Origin: CAVPOO01 sp963707015
Lineage (GTDB): Bacteria; Pseudomonadota; Gammaproteobacteria; Thiohalobacterales; Thiohalobacteraceae
Length of the DNA stretch: 64,000 nucleotides
Assembly (NCBI GenBank): GCA_963707015.1
Contig: CAVPOO010000012.1
Span: 1-64,000, forward strand
Direction of reading: 5' to 3'
In this document: in pieces, positions 35,811-45,213 of the stretch
How the letters are laid out: each line of letters opens with the position of its first letter
Numbering within the stretch: position 1 is the first letter of the stretch
The notes under the pieces: model-generated
Database searches by the model: none
Told to the model about the DNA's origin: nothing
What the model saw: the letters and a program-made list of their open reading frames with translations, nothing else
Program-made: the position numbers and the translations under genes

Positions 35811-36577
35811 GCGAGCTGGCGCGTTTTGCCTACGCACAGGCGCGGCTGCAGGCGCGTCACGGCGCACGCCCGGATGAATCCGTCTGGCTGCGACTGCAGG
35901 GTGTCGGTGACCTCGCCAGTTACCTGCAGCTTGCGCAGCACTCGCCACTGCGACCCTGGGTATTGGGGATGCAGGCCCGACAGAGCAGTCATGAGATTGA
36001 ACTGTCGCTGCGCAGGCAGTTCCGCAACTATGTCGATGAGGTCGCGCGCTGGTTGCCGGCGCGCTGGGGCGGGTCGCTGCGCTGGCTCAGGCGCCTCGCG
36101 GACCTTCCGGCCTTGCAGCATTTGCTCGGCGAGGGCGCGGTGCCCGCGTGGATGCAGGACGATCCCGCGCTGCAGCCACTGGCGGGCGAGACCCTTTCAA
36201 CGCGCATCGAAGCCATGCAGAACTGCGATTGCCGCTGTCTCCTCACCGCCTCGCAGCAGGGCCGACCGCTGTACGAAGCCTGGTTCGAATGCTGGCAGCG
36301 TCAATGGCCGCGGGCACCAGGTTTGACGCCGGGACTTCATACCCTGGGCAAACTTCTCCTCGCCCATCTGCGGGCGCAACTGTCGGATTCCGGCACGCCG
36401 ACGCGTCACCAGCGGGAAATGCTCATGCCGGTGTTGCAGGGGGCGTTCCGCCGCTACAGCTTTCAGCCCGCCGGGGCCTGTGCCCATCTGGCACTCATCG
36501 CACTCGATCTGGAAAAGCTGCGCGGCGATCTGGTGCGCAGAGTCCTGTTCAGCGAGACGCCAGGGGCGCGGCCATGA
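35807..36577 (+). CDS. V/A-type ATPase subunit C-like protein
   Basis: A 256-residue alpha-helical protein rich in Arg and Leu, with start ARFAYAQARLQARHG resembling the N-terminal YVNARVRAM segment of A/V-ATPase subunit C (d in eukaryotes), which links the central rotor to the membrane ring. Similarity is weak; the assignment rests on size and operon position, because all other subunits except this one are accounted for. It overlaps the genes on both sides by four bases, a sign of tight translational coupling. Confidence 0.65.
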   Translation: MSELARFAYAQARLQARHGARPDESVWLRLQGVGDLASYLQLAQHSPLRPWVLGMQARQSSHEIELSLRRQFRNYVDEVARWLPARWGGSLRWLRRLADLPALQHLLGEGAVPAWMQDDPALQPLAGETLSTRIEAMQNCDCRCLLTASQQGRPLYEAWFECWQRQWPRAPGLTPGLHTLGKLLLAHLRAQLSDSGTPTRHQREMLMPVLQGAFRRYSFQPAGACAHLALIALDLEKLRGDLVRRVLFSETPGARP

Positions 36578-38412
36578 GCATGCGCCCCGCCGCTACGCGC
36601 TGGTTCGAGTTGCTGGCGGCGCGCGAAGATCTTACCGCGGCAGTTGAGGTACTGGCAGACACCGGCAGGGTCGAGCTCGAGTTTCGCAGTGACGCTCAGA
36701 CACCCGTGGCCCGGCCGAGGCTGCTGGAATCCATCGAGGCCTACAACCAACTGGCGCGGCGGTATCGCGCCTACTGGCCGCAAGGTGAGTGGCGGCCGGG
36801 CGCGAGGTCTGGCAGGCCCGGCGACAGGCTCGACGTTGCCATGCGCCAGCTGCGCGACTGGGAGCGGGCAGCGGCGCCCTGGGTGCAGCGGCTGGAGTCC
36901 CTCACCGGCCAGCGCGCGGAACTGCAGCTGTTCGCAACGCTGCTGGAGCACCTCCAGGACGATTCGCTCGACTTTGCCCTCCTGAGCCGGGCCGGCCCGA
37001 CACTGGCGGCGTGCCTGTTCACCCTGCCGGCGGGCAGTCGCATCGAGCGCCTGCCCGGTACCCTGTTGCAGCGCTGGATCAGCGCGGGCGCACACGAGTT
37101 CCTGCTGGCCGTGGGTTCGGCCAGGGACCTGGACTCCCTGGGCGCAGAACTGTCGGCGGTGAAGGGGCGCGCCGTGCCTGTGCCGGCGAAACTGCACGGC
37201 AATCGCACGGCGACGCGTGCCCAGGTCGCAAGCCGTGTCGCAGACATCGACGAGCAGATCGAGCAGACGCGGCAGGAGATTAATGCACTCGCCGGGCGTT
37301 ACGCGCTTGCCGAGACGCTGGGTGAGCTCAATCGCCTGGACTGGTTTCTGAGCCACGTGACCAGTCTCCCGGTATCCGAGAATTTTGCCTGGGTCACCGG
37401 TTGGACGGATGATCGGGATGGCGAGCGACTGCGCGCGGCGCTGGAACAGGCCGGCGTACACTCCATGATCCATTTCCCGTCGCCACCGCGCGATGCGCAG
37501 CCACCGGTGGTGCTGCGAAATCCCCGCTGGGTGCAGCCGTTCGAGTGGTTCGCGCGGGTGCTGGGCACGCCGGCCGCGGAGGAGGCAGACCCGAGCATGC
37601 TGCTGGTGGTCCTGGTTCCCTTGCTCTTCGGGTACATGTTCGGTGATGTGGGTCAGGGCCTGATCCTGTTCATGGCGGGTCTCTACCTGCAGCGGCGCTG
37701 GCCGGTGTTTCGGATACTCGTCGCGAACGGTCTCGCCTCGATCCTGTTCGGGTTTGTGTTCGGCAGCCTGTTTGGCCGGGAGGATCTGATTCCGGCCCTG
37801 TGGCTGCACCCGATCGAGCAACCCCTGACGGTGCTGTCGGTGCCCCTTGCCGGCGGGGTCGTGGTGATAGTCCTGGGGCTGTTACTCAATGCCCTGGAAC
37901 ACGCCTGGCAGGGCCGTATCGGAGACTGGCTGCAGGCGGATGCGGCCATTGTGGTGCTGTATCTGTCGCTGCTGGCGAGTCCTGTTTTCGCCTCTGCCCT
38001 CGGCGTCGCGGCAGGCGCGCTGGCCTGGTATTTTGCCGGCAGCCTGCTGCGCGCCCGGGGCTGGCCGTGGCGGTCTCTCATGGGCGCCGCGGGAACGCTG
38101 CTGGAAACCATCCTGCAGCTGTTGGTCAATACGCTGTCGTTTGTGCGTGTCGGTGCCTTTGCCCTGGCGCATGCCGGGCTGTGCCTCGCCTTCAACACCC
38201 TGGCCGCGGCGACCGGCAGTATCGCGGCGGGCCTCGTGATACTGTTGCTGGGCAATCTGTTGATTATAATGCTGGAGGGTCTGGTGGTGACGATACAAAC
38301 CACGCGTCTCATCCTGTTTGAATTCTTTATCCGTTTCCTGCGCGGCAGCGGTCGGATATTCCGCCCCCTGGCCGTACCTGCGAGCGAAATCGCCATGAGG
38401 AGAAGCGCGTGA
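36574..38412 (+). CDS. atpI: V/A-type ATPase subunit I (a subunit)
   Basis: A 612-residue protein with a long cytoplasmic N-terminal half of coiled coils and a C-terminal half of about eight membrane helices. PSMLLVVLVPLLFGYMFGDVGQGLILFMAGLYL and NTLSFVRVGAFALAHAGLCLAF are hallmarks of subunit I; the latter contains the conserved Arg that faces the ion-binding ring. It forms the stator half-channel. The ATG at 36574 is chosen for its four-base overlap with the previous gene; the frame is open further upstream only as a shadow. Confidence 0.9.
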   Translation: MSMRPAATRWFELLAAREDLTAAVEVLADTGRVELEFRSDAQTPVARPRLLESIEAYNQLARRYRAYWPQGEWRPGARSGRPGDRLDVAMRQLRDWERAAAPWVQRLESLTGQRAELQLFATLLEHLQDDSLDFALLSRAGPTLAACLFTLPAGSRIERLPGTLLQRWISAGAHEFLLAVGSARDLDSLGAELSAVKGRAVPVPAKLHGNRTATRAQVASRVADIDEQIEQTRQEINALAGRYALAETLGELNRLDWFLSHVTSLPVSENFAWVTGWTDDRDGERLRAALEQAGVHSMIHFPSPPRDAQPPVVLRNPRWVQPFEWFARVLGTPAAEEADPSMLLVVLVPLLFGYMFGDVGQGLILFMAGLYLQRRWPVFRILVANGLASILFGFVFGSLFGREDLIPALWLHPIEQPLTVLSVPLAGGVVVIVLGLLLNALEHAWQGRIGDWLQADAAIVVLYLSLLASPVFASALGVAAGALAWYFAGSLLRARGWPWRSLMGAAGTLLETILQLLVNTLSFVRVGAFALAHAGLCLAFNTLAAATGSIAAGLVILLLGNLLIIMLEGLVVTIQTTRLILFEFFIRFLRGSGRIFRPLAVPASEIAMRRSA

Positions 38413-38762
38413 CAGCGAGAATAACCGCCATTGCCATTCTGCTGCTTGCCATGACCGCCCTGGCTGGCATCGCGACCCTGCTGTTCTGGTGGTCGTCGGC
38501 CGCTGTCGCCGAGACCGCGGCATCCGGGGCGCCGATCACACCCGGCGCCGTGCAATGGGGGTTTGTGGCGGCCGCCCTGGCGACCGGATTGTCATCGCTG
38601 GGCGCCGGTATCGCGGTCGCGAGCGTCGGCAGTGCCGCGATTGGTGCCCTGGCGGAGAAACCGGAACTGCTGGGCCGTGCGCTCATCATGGTGGGCCTGG
38701 CGGAAGGCATCGCCATTTACGGGCTGATCATATCCATCCTTATCCTCAACCGGATTATCTAG
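38409..38762 (+). CDS. atpK: V/A-type ATPase membrane ring subunit (K, proteolipid)
   Basis: A 117-residue protein with a leading hydrophobic segment (possibly a cleaved signal or an extra helix) and the two-helix proteolipid hairpin: GLSSLGAGIAVASVGSAAIGALAEKPEL then GRALIMVGLAEGIAIYGLIISILIL. The ion-carrying Glu is in GLAEGIA. The first hairpin helix lacks the Gln commonly used to hold sodium in Na+-coupled rings, which leans toward proton coupling; this is an inference from sequence. It overlaps subunit I by four bases. Confidence 0.88.
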   Translation: MTARITAIAILLLAMTALAGIATLLFWWSSAAVAETAASGAPITPGAVQWGFVAAALATGLSSLGAGIAVASVGSAAIGALAEKPELLGRALIMVGLAEGIAIYGLIISILILNRII

Positions 38763-38771
38763 GGTGTGGTG

Positions 38772-39068
38772 ATGCCGGTACCCGTGTTTATCGGTGACGA
38801 AGCCAGCGCCGCGGGCTATCGTCTTGCGGGGCTGGAGGTCCGCGTGCCGCGCGACGAGGAACTGCGCGCCGCGCTCCGCCAGGCCTGTGACGAGGCACCG
38901 CTGGTATTGATCAGCGCCGCGCTCGCCCAAAGGCTTCCCGCAGCCGAGCTGGATGCCTGCCTCGCGGGCGTCACGCCCCCCGTGGTCATTGTTCCCGAGG
39001 TGCGTGCGGGCGCCACCGTGCCGGATCTCGCGACACGCCTGCGCGCGCAATTGGGGGTGCTGGAGTGA
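38772..39068 (+). CDS. atpF: V/A-type ATPase subunit F
   Basis: A 98-residue protein with a Rossmann-like pattern: VPVFIGDEASAAGYRLAGLEV at the start, a middle strand PLVLISAALAQ and VVIVPEVRAG. This is the subunit F profile (the small rotor protein bound to subunit D). The start is uncertain by two codons (GTG 38766 or ATG 38772). It ends with a four-base overlap onto subunit E. Confidence 0.82.
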   Translation: MPVPVFIGDEASAAGYRLAGLEVRVPRDEELRAALRQACDEAPLVLISAALAQRLPAAELDACLAGVTPPVVIVPEVRAGATVPDLATRLRAQLGVLE

Positions 39069-39709
39069 GCTCGCCGGAGAACAGTGCGGACACCCGGATA
39101 CGGCATCTGCTGCAGGTCGTCGAACGCCATCGTGAGCAAAGGTGCAATGAGCTGCTGGAGCAGGCACACAGCCAGGCACGGCAGGTGCTGAAACAGGCCC
39201 ATAGCGAGGCGCGGGCCCGGGTGCACGCCGATATTCTCGAGGTGCGCGAGCAGTACCGGCAGAAAATCAGTTCCGCGCAAGCGCGCCAGTTGACGCGAGC
39301 GCGGCAGCGGCGGCAGGAGGCTGACCGCGAGCTCCTGATGACGATCATGGAGCCTTTGCGGGTGGCGCTGCTGCGTCGCTGGCGACGCTACGAGACGCGC
39401 CAGCTGTGGATCAGGGCCCTGGTGCAGCAGGCCTCGGCAACGCTGGTCAGCACGCACTGGTCCATCGAACACCCCGCCGACTGGCCGTTGCAGGAACGTA
39501 CTGCGCTGGAGGTGCAGTTGAATCGCGAGGTGCAGAGCGCGCTGCGCTTTGAGGCGCAGCCAAGCATCCCGGCGGGGCTGCGTATCTGTGCCGGCGGGGC
39601 CTATGTGGATGGCACCGTGGAAGGCCTGCTTCGCGATCGCACGCGGATCGAGGCCCTGTTGCTCGCCAGTGTCAATGCACGCCGGGACGCCGGCGACGCA
39701 AGCCCGTAG
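39065..39709 (+). CDS. atpE: V/A-type ATPase subunit E
   Basis: A 214-residue protein with a long N-terminal coiled coil (QRCNELLEQAHSQARQVLKQA, then HSEARARVHADILEVREQYR) and a mixed C-terminal domain ending GLRICAGGAYVDGTVEGLLRDRT, in place of the usual GG-x-DG-motif of subunit E (GGIxVxTxDGxIxxDNTLExRL). It forms the peripheral stalk with the G/H-like subunit and holds the catalytic head. A short gap of 38 bases separates it from subunit A. Confidence 0.82.
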   Translation: MSSPENSADTRIRHLLQVVERHREQRCNELLEQAHSQARQVLKQAHSEARARVHADILEVREQYRQKISSAQARQLTRARQRRQEADRELLMTIMEPLRVALLRRWRRYETRQLWIRALVQQASATLVSTHWSIEHPADWPLQERTALEVQLNREVQSALRFEAQPSIPAGLRICAGGAYVDGTVEGLLRDRTRIEALLLASVNARRDAGDASP

Positions 39710-39747
39710 ACCGCGCATCAGCGGTCATCTGCAGAGTCGATATCACC

Positions 39748-41505
39748 GTGGCGGATGCAAGAATCAGCTGGATCAGTGGGCCGGTACTGCGTGCCACCAC
39801 ACAACGCGCGTTTCGCGTCAACGAGGCCGCGCGGGTTGGCGCTCAGGGTCTGCTCGGTGAAGTCATCCGGATCGATGGCGATGAACTGGTGATCCAAGTC
39901 TACGAAGATACCACCGGCCTGCGCCCCGGCGACCCGATTACCGGAACCGGGTCGGCCTTGTCCGTGAAGCTGGGGCCGGGGTTGCTGGGCACGATCTTCG
40001 ATGGTTTGCTGCGGCCGCTGGTCGGCGAGGGGCGCTACGTCAAGCCCGGGGCCGGCAACGCCGGGCAGGCACGGACATTCCCCTTTCAGTCTGCCGTCAA
40101 ACCCGGCGCTCGCCTGACCCAGGGGCGCGTGTTCGGTGTGGTGCACCGGCCCGACGCGCGGGTCCAGCGCTGCCTGATGCCGCCCGGCTGTGAAGGCAAG
40201 GTAATTGCCATTGAAAAGCCGGGCGACTACCCCGATGAGCACCCGGTGTGTGTGATCCGCTGTGACACGGGCGAAACGCGCGAGATCGCCATGAGCCATC
40301 GCTGGCCGGTCCGGCAGCCGCGCCCGGTGGCGGCGCACCTGCCCGTGGAGGGCCCGCTGTTTACCGGTCAGCGGATCCTCGACAGCGTGTTTCCCCTGGC
40401 CTGTGGCGGGCGCGCGGCAATGCCCGGTGGCTTCGGTACCGGTAAGACCGTGCTCCAGGAGACCCTGGCCAAGTGGTGCGATGCCGATGTCATCGTTTAC
40501 GTCGGCTGTGGCGAGCGCGGCAACGAAATGGCGGGGGTGCTGCAGGAGTTCCCCAGGCTCGACGACCCGCGTACCGGCCGTCCGCTGATGGAACGCACGG
40601 TCATCATCGCCAATACCTCCAATATGCCGGTGGCGGCGCGCGAGGCGAGTATCTACACGGCCGTGACCGTCGCCGAATACTTCCGCGATCAGGGTATGCG
40701 TGTCGCACTGATGGCGGATTCGACGAGCCGCTGGGCCGAGGCCCTGCGCGAGGTCTCCGGGCGCCTGGGTGAGTTGCCCGGCGAGGCGGGATATCCGGCC
40801 TACCTCAGCAGCCGTCAGGCGGGTTTCTATGAACGCGCGGCCCATGTGCGGACCCTGGATGGCCAGATTGGATCGCTCAGTATCATCGCTGCCGTCAGTC
40901 CGCCGTCGGGCGACTTCTCTGAACCGGTGACCACCCACACCAAGCGTTATGTGCGGTGTTTCTGGGCACTGGATGCCGGTCGTGCCCAGGCGCGCTTCTA
41001 CCCGGCGATCCACCCGCTGCAGTCGTATTCACAGGACGTGCAGGTGCTTGCCGAGTTCTGGAGTCAGCATGGCAACCCGCAGTGGCCGGTGCAGCGGCGG
41101 CGTTTTCTCAGCCTGCTCCAGGAACAGGCCCGTCTGGAACGCATGGCCCGTATCGTCGGAAAAGACGCGCTGCCGCCGCGCCAGCAGCATGTTCTGCTGT
41201 GCGCGGAATTGATCAACGAAGCCTTTCTGCGCCAGTCCGCTTTTTCACCCAGGGACCGTTTCTGTTCACCGGCCCGGCAGACCGCCATGATGCAGGTCAT
41301 CACGCGCTTCATTGATTTGTCCGAAGCGGCCGTGGCACGCAACGTGAGTGTGGAAGACATCGCTGCAGCGCCTGTCATGCGGCGCCTGCGGCGCATGAGT
41401 GAGGATATCGGCGAAGAACAACTGAAGGAGTTTGACGCACTGTGTGATGCGCTGGAGGAGGCGTTCACGCGGCTGACCATGAGGACCGGGACCAATGCGG
41501 GCTGA
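39748..41505 (+). CDS. atpA: V/A-type ATPase catalytic subunit A
   Basis: A 585-residue subunit. The Walker A loop is GGFGTGKTV (from residue 227), a variant of the more common GPFGSGKT; the bulge region typical of subunit A (about residues 110-190, VFGVVHRPDARVQRCLMPPGCEG) is present. Further signatures are VIVYVGCGERGNEMAGVLQEFP, MADSTSRWAEALREVSGRLGE and PSGDFSEPVTTHT. It hydrolyses or makes ATP at the head. It starts at a GTG (39748). Its end overlaps subunit B by 11 bases. Confidence 0.95.
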   Translation: MADARISWISGPVLRATTQRAFRVNEAARVGAQGLLGEVIRIDGDELVIQVYEDTTGLRPGDPITGTGSALSVKLGPGLLGTIFDGLLRPLVGEGRYVKPGAGNAGQARTFPFQSAVKPGARLTQGRVFGVVHRPDARVQRCLMPPGCEGKVIAIEKPGDYPDEHPVCVIRCDTGETREIAMSHRWPVRQPRPVAAHLPVEGPLFTGQRILDSVFPLACGGRAAMPGGFGTGKTVLQETLAKWCDADVIVYVGCGERGNEMAGVLQEFPRLDDPRTGRPLMERTVIIANTSNMPVAAREASIYTAVTVAEYFRDQGMRVALMADSTSRWAEALREVSGRLGELPGEAGYPAYLSSRQAGFYERAAHVRTLDGQIGSLSIIAAVSPPSGDFSEPVTTHTKRYVRCFWALDAGRAQARFYPAIHPLQSYSQDVQVLAEFWSQHGNPQWPVQRRRFLSLLQEQARLERMARIVGKDALPPRQQHVLLCAELINEAFLRQSAFSPRDRFCSPARQTAMMQVITRFIDLSEAAVARNVSVEDIAAAPVMRRLRRMSEDIGEEQLKEFDALCDALEEAFTRLTMRTGTNAG

Positions 41506-42883
41506 GGTCTACGCCGTCGATGCCGCAACCCGGATCGAGGGACCGCTGCTGTTTCTCAGACGTACGGTGAACGCCGGCCTGAATGAAGCGGTGGAGATTG
41601 AAGACGGTGAAGGTCGCGTGCGCCTCGGTCGGATCGCGGCGCTGGATCAGGACGCCGTCACCGTGGAAGTCCTGGAGTCCACCGCGGGGCTGGGGCTGGC
41701 CGACACGCGGGTGCGTTTCATGGGCGAACCGCTGACCTTTGCGGTCGGGCCGGACATGCTCGGGCGGGTATTCGACGGGGTAGGCCGGGTGATCGATGGG
41801 GGCCCGCCTATCCCGGCAGCGCAGACCCGGCGTATCGACGGGCCGGCGATTAACCCCGCGGCACGCGCCGTGCCCAGGGACTTTATCGAGACCGGTATCT
41901 CGACCATCGACCTGATGAACAGTCTGGTACGCGGTCAGAAGCTGCCGATCTTTTCCGGCTCCGGTCTGCCGCATGATCGGCTCGCTACCCAGATCGTGCA
42001 ACATGCGCAGCTGCGGGGGGGGCACGAAGGCGAATTTGCCATTGTCTTTGTCGCAATCGGCGTGCCCTATGACACCGCAGAGCTTTTCCGTTCCGCGATG
42101 GAGGGCAGTGGCGCGCTTGCCCACACGGTGCTGTTTCTCAATCTGGCATCGGATTCCAGCACCCAGCGCCTGCTGACGCCGCGCTACGCCTTGACCGCGG
42201 CCGAGTATCTTGCGTTTTCGGAAGGCAGGCATGTGCTGGTGGTCATGACGGATATGACCAATTACTGCGAGGCGCTGCGCGAAGTCTCGGCCAGCCACGG
42301 CGAGGTGCCGAGCCGCAAGGGCTTTCCGGGGTACCTGTATTCGGACCTGGCAGCCCTCTACGAACGGGCGGGCAGCATTGTGGATGTGCCGGGGTCACTG
42401 ACCCAGTTGCCCATTCTGACCATGCCGGCCGACGACATCACGCATCCGGTCCCCGATCTCACGGGCTACATCACCGAGGGCCAGATCGTGCTCGATCGCG
42501 AGCTGGATCGTGCGGACATCTATCCCCCGGTCAGGGTGTTGCCGTCCCTGTCACGGCTGATGAAAGATGGCACCGGGGAGCACTATACCCATGCCGATCA
42601 CCCGGCCCTGGCGAACCAGCTGTATGCGGCCTACGCGCGTGCAGGCCACGTCCGCGTACTGGCGAGCGTCGTCGGGCGCGAGGGTCTGCCCGACATCGAC
42701 CAGCAGTTTCTCGACTTTGGCGAGCGTTTTGACCAGCAGCTCGTCGGCCAGGGTGAGGCCAGAACGCTCGAGCAGAGCATGCGCATCGGCTGGGAGCTGC
42801 TGCGAAGCCTGCCGGCGACGGAGCTCCATCGCCTCAACGACCGGCAGATCGAGGCCTATATCAAGCCGGCTGCGCCATCATGA
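41495..42883 (+). CDS. atpB: V/A-type ATPase regulatory subunit B
   Basis: A 462-residue subunit homologous to A but without a working P loop; the corresponding position reads FSGSGLPHDRLATQI, as is normal for B. Other signatures are FIETGISTIDLMNSLVRGQKLPI, VLVVMTDMTNYCEALREVS and GFPGYLYSDLAALYERAG. It alternates with A in the hexameric head. The ATG lies inside the end of subunit A, and its TGA overlaps the ATG of subunit D. Confidence 0.95.
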   Translation: MRAEVYAVDAATRIEGPLLFLRRTVNAGLNEAVEIEDGEGRVRLGRIAALDQDAVTVEVLESTAGLGLADTRVRFMGEPLTFAVGPDMLGRVFDGVGRVIDGGPPIPAAQTRRIDGPAINPAARAVPRDFIETGISTIDLMNSLVRGQKLPIFSGSGLPHDRLATQIVQHAQLRGGHEGEFAIVFVAIGVPYDTAELFRSAMEGSGALAHTVLFLNLASDSSTQRLLTPRYALTAAEYLAFSEGRHVLVVMTDMTNYCEALREVSASHGEVPSRKGFPGYLYSDLAALYERAGSIVDVPGSLTQLPILTMPADDITHPVPDLTGYITEGQIVLDRELDRADIYPPVRVLPSLSRLMKDGTGEHYTHADHPALANQLYAAYARAGHVRVLASVVGREGLPDIDQQFLDFGERFDQQLVGQGEARTLEQSMRIGWELLRSLPATELHRLNDRQIEAYIKPAAPS

Positions 42884-43497
42884 CGGGTTCGGAACAGGCG
42901 CCGACGCGCGCCGCGGTACTGGAGCTGAAGGAAGAGCAGCTGGTGGTCAGGGAGGCCTACGACTTTCTCGACGAGAAGCGTCTGCTGCTGGCGGGCGAAC
43001 TGCTGCGGCAGCTCGAGCGCTACGAGCGTCTGATGGAGGAAATCCGCGTGCTGTCCGCCAGGGCCGGGGACCGGCTTGCCGCGGCGGTTCAACTGCACGG
43101 TCTGCAAGGGCTGAGTGTGTATCCGGCGGCCAAGCTCGCCGGCGCCGGGATCCGGGCGGCTCGACGCAATTTCATGGGGGTTGCCCTGCTCGACGCGGTG
43201 CTGGATGTGCCTGCGTCGGAGGACGCGGCGCCGCGCATCCCCGCCAATCCGTCAATCGAGGCCGAACAATGCCGGGACGTCTTTCAGCAGCTCCTGCAGC
43301 GGAGCGCGGTGCTGGCGGGCATATCGGGAAATCTGTATCGCCTGCTGGGTGAATACCGTGTGACCGAACGCCGGGCCCGGGCACTGGAGAATGTCATCCT
43401 GCCCGAAATCGAGCAGTCGCTTGCCGACATGAACACGTACCTGGAGGAGCTCGATCTCGAGGACGCCGTCCGCGCGCGCTGGCACGGACGGCGCTAG
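42880..43497 (+). CDS. atpD: V/A-type ATPase rotor subunit D
   Basis: A 205-residue, mostly helical protein. It starts TRAAVLELKEEQLVVREAYDFLDEKRLLLAGELL and ends RRARALENVILPEIEQSLADM with a basic tail; both segments are the conserved ends of subunit D, the long antiparallel coiled coil of the central shaft. It is the last gene of the nine-gene operon. The stop codon abuts repeat copy D, which probably ends the transcript by folding. Confidence 0.92.
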   Translation: MTGSEQAPTRAAVLELKEEQLVVREAYDFLDEKRLLLAGELLRQLERYERLMEEIRVLSARAGDRLAAAVQLHGLQGLSVYPAAKLAGAGIRAARRNFMGVALLDAVLDVPASEDAAPRIPANPSIEAEQCRDVFQQLLQRSAVLAGISGNLYRLLGEYRVTERRARALENVILPEIEQSLADMNTYLEELDLEDAVRARWHGRR

Positions 43498-43637
43498 CGC
43501 TTTTTCAGTTTCATGATGAGAAAAATAGTATGGCCACGGAATCCACGGAAGAACACGGAAAAAAATTTCTACTGCGTGTTTGTTCTTTCCGTGTTTTTCC
43601 GTGGATTCCGTGGCTATAAATAACACTACTGGCACTC
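43497..43637. repeat. MITE-like CCACGGAATCC element, copy D (short form)
   Basis: It is in the opposite orientation to copies B, C and E: the left end CTTTTTCAGTTTCATGATGAG and GTATGG match the inverse of their right ends. Arms are TGGCCACGGAATCCACGG (from 43531) and CCGTGGATTCCGTGGC (43599-43614); the right end reads ATAACACTACTGGCACTC. It lies between the convergent ATPase operon and L,D-transpeptidase gene. Confidence 0.8.
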
Positions 43638-43663
43638 AGCTGTACAGTATGAACCTGTCGGAT

Positions 43664-44743
43664 CTAGCCCTCGTGTCCGTCCGCGCGCGCCCAGCGCGGG
43701 ATGCTCGGTACCCGCCGTGCCCGGGCCAGGACCTCGGTGAGCTCCGGGCTGCCGGGTGAGATCGGAACCGGGATCCCCCGAGCTTCGCGGGCGACCTGCC
43801 TGGCCTTGTCCCAGTCCACCGCGTCCGGGAGACCGGCCGCACTGCTCTTCACTGCCGCCTCCATGGGCGCGAGGCTGTCGCCCCAGCGCCTGGCGTCCTC
43901 GGCAAGCGGCTCATGCGCCTCGAGGTAGAGCTGTCCGTCGCGCCAGCCGGCCATATAGGGCTGATTGATGATATGCACCGGCGTGCCGACCGGCACCTCG
44001 GGAAACAGCCGGGCGATGTCCTCCGGATAGAGCCGCACACAGCCATGGCTGATCCGCATGCCCACACCAAAGGGTTTATTGGTGCCATGGATGAGGTAGC
44101 TCGGCAGGCTTAGGCGCATCGCGAAGTCGCCGAGGGGGTTATCCGGCCCGGCCGGTACCCGCGGCGGCAGCGGATCACCCATTTCGGCGTGCTCTCTGCG
44201 CACCGAAGCGGGCACGTTCCAGGTCGGATTCACCAGCTTCTCGGTGATGCGCGCGCTTCCCTGGGGGGTCTGCCAGCCCTGGCGCCCGATGCCGATCGGG
44301 TGGGTGATGACCACGGGTGGCTCGCCGAGGGCGGGCGCCGGATAGTAAAACAGCCGCATGGAGGCGAGGTTCAGCACCAGGCCTTTGCGTGAGGTGGCGG
44401 GAAGCACGAACTGGGTGGGCAGGACCACCTGGCTGCGAGCGCCCGGCAGCCAGGGATCCAGGCCGGGATTCGCGGCCACAATCTCCTCGTGACCCAGGCC
44501 GTAGCGGCGCGCGATATCGAGCAGCGTATCCTCCTCGCGGGCGATGGCAATCTGAACCGCCCCCACCACATCGGTCCCCTCCGACGGGAGCACGAACCGG
44601 TCGCTGCGGGTGGAAGGCGAGGACGGGCCCCAGGGGCGCCAGTCAGAGAAACCGGCACAGCCAGACAGGAAAACGACCGCGCAGAGTATCGCCGTCGCGG
44701 CGATCCATGCACAGCGGTCGGGAGGTAAGCCCGGACGGTTCAT
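43664..44743 (-). CDS. L,D-transpeptidase (YkuD) lipoprotein with LysM-like domain
   Basis: A 359-residue protein with a lipobox (FLSGC, Cys29), a LysM-like segment (REEDTLLDIARRYGLGHEEIVAANPGLDPW) and a YkuD catalytic domain with the active-site motif MRISHGCVRLYPEDIARLF. The transfer enzyme would form 3-3 crosslinks in peptidoglycan or attach proteins to it, from the periplasm. The ATG at 44743 is chosen because it gives the proper lipoprotein signal; the open frame runs further upstream without one. It converges on the ATPase operon and is divergent from the repeat-protein gene. Confidence 0.92.
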   Translation of the reverse strand: MNRPGLPPDRCAWIAATAILCAVVFLSGCAGFSDWRPWGPSSPSTRSDRFVLPSEGTDVVGAVQIAIAREEDTLLDIARRYGLGHEEIVAANPGLDPWLPGARSQVVLPTQFVLPATSRKGLVLNLASMRLFYYPAPALGEPPVVITHPIGIGRQGWQTPQGSARITEKLVNPTWNVPASVRREHAEMGDPLPPRVPAGPDNPLGDFAMRLSLPSYLIHGTNKPFGVGMRISHGCVRLYPEDIARLFPEVPVGTPVHIINQPYMAGWRDGQLYLEAHEPLAEDARRWGDSLAPMEAAVKSSAAGLPDAVDWDKARQVAREARGIPVPISPGSPELTEVLARARRVPSIPRWARADGHEG

Positions 44744-45213
44744 CCCGCGAAGAGTGAATCGCAATGCCCGTCGCGTCAAGCACGCGCATCCCGGAGTGCC
44801 TCGCAGGCGGCCGAGACGCCAGCCGGTCGGGCGCCTCAGTTGTGCGGCAAGTCTCGATGGCTCATTCAATTTGACGCGTAAGTCTTTGTAATACGCTGGC
44901 AAGACAGAAACGGGCGCCGTGCGGGCAACCCGGAATCCAGGTTAATGTGACCGTTTCCTGGAAAATCGGTCATGAACTCCTTATGCTTCGCTCGGGCGTT
45001 TTAGGTATCAGGAGGATTGGAAGCGCTTTCCTGCCCACCTGCCGACTGTGCCATCCGATGCTGGCGAGGGTCCCCGGAGCCACGCGCGATCAGGCTTTCG
45101 CGAGGTCTGTTCACAGCGCCGACGGTGGTCCGGCGCGACACAATGCATCGGAAGCACAATCTATGCCTTCCCCAACTTTCACGACAGGAACGCTATTGTT
45201 AGAGGATAACTTC
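44744..45213. other. Intergenic region between two divergent envelope genes
   Basis: This 470-bp gap separates the starts of the L,D-transpeptidase and repeat-protein genes. It must hold promoters for both directions. Frames are open across it in both directions as extensions of the two genes, but they encode Arg- and Pro-rich sequence with no signal or domain. No convincing hairpin, operator or RNA gene was recognised. Confidence 0.5.

Noticed and set aside
38409..38762. Sodium-coupled ring for the V/A-type ATPase
   Set aside because: The Gln typical of sodium sites in the first hairpin helix is absent; proton coupling is more likely, though not proven.
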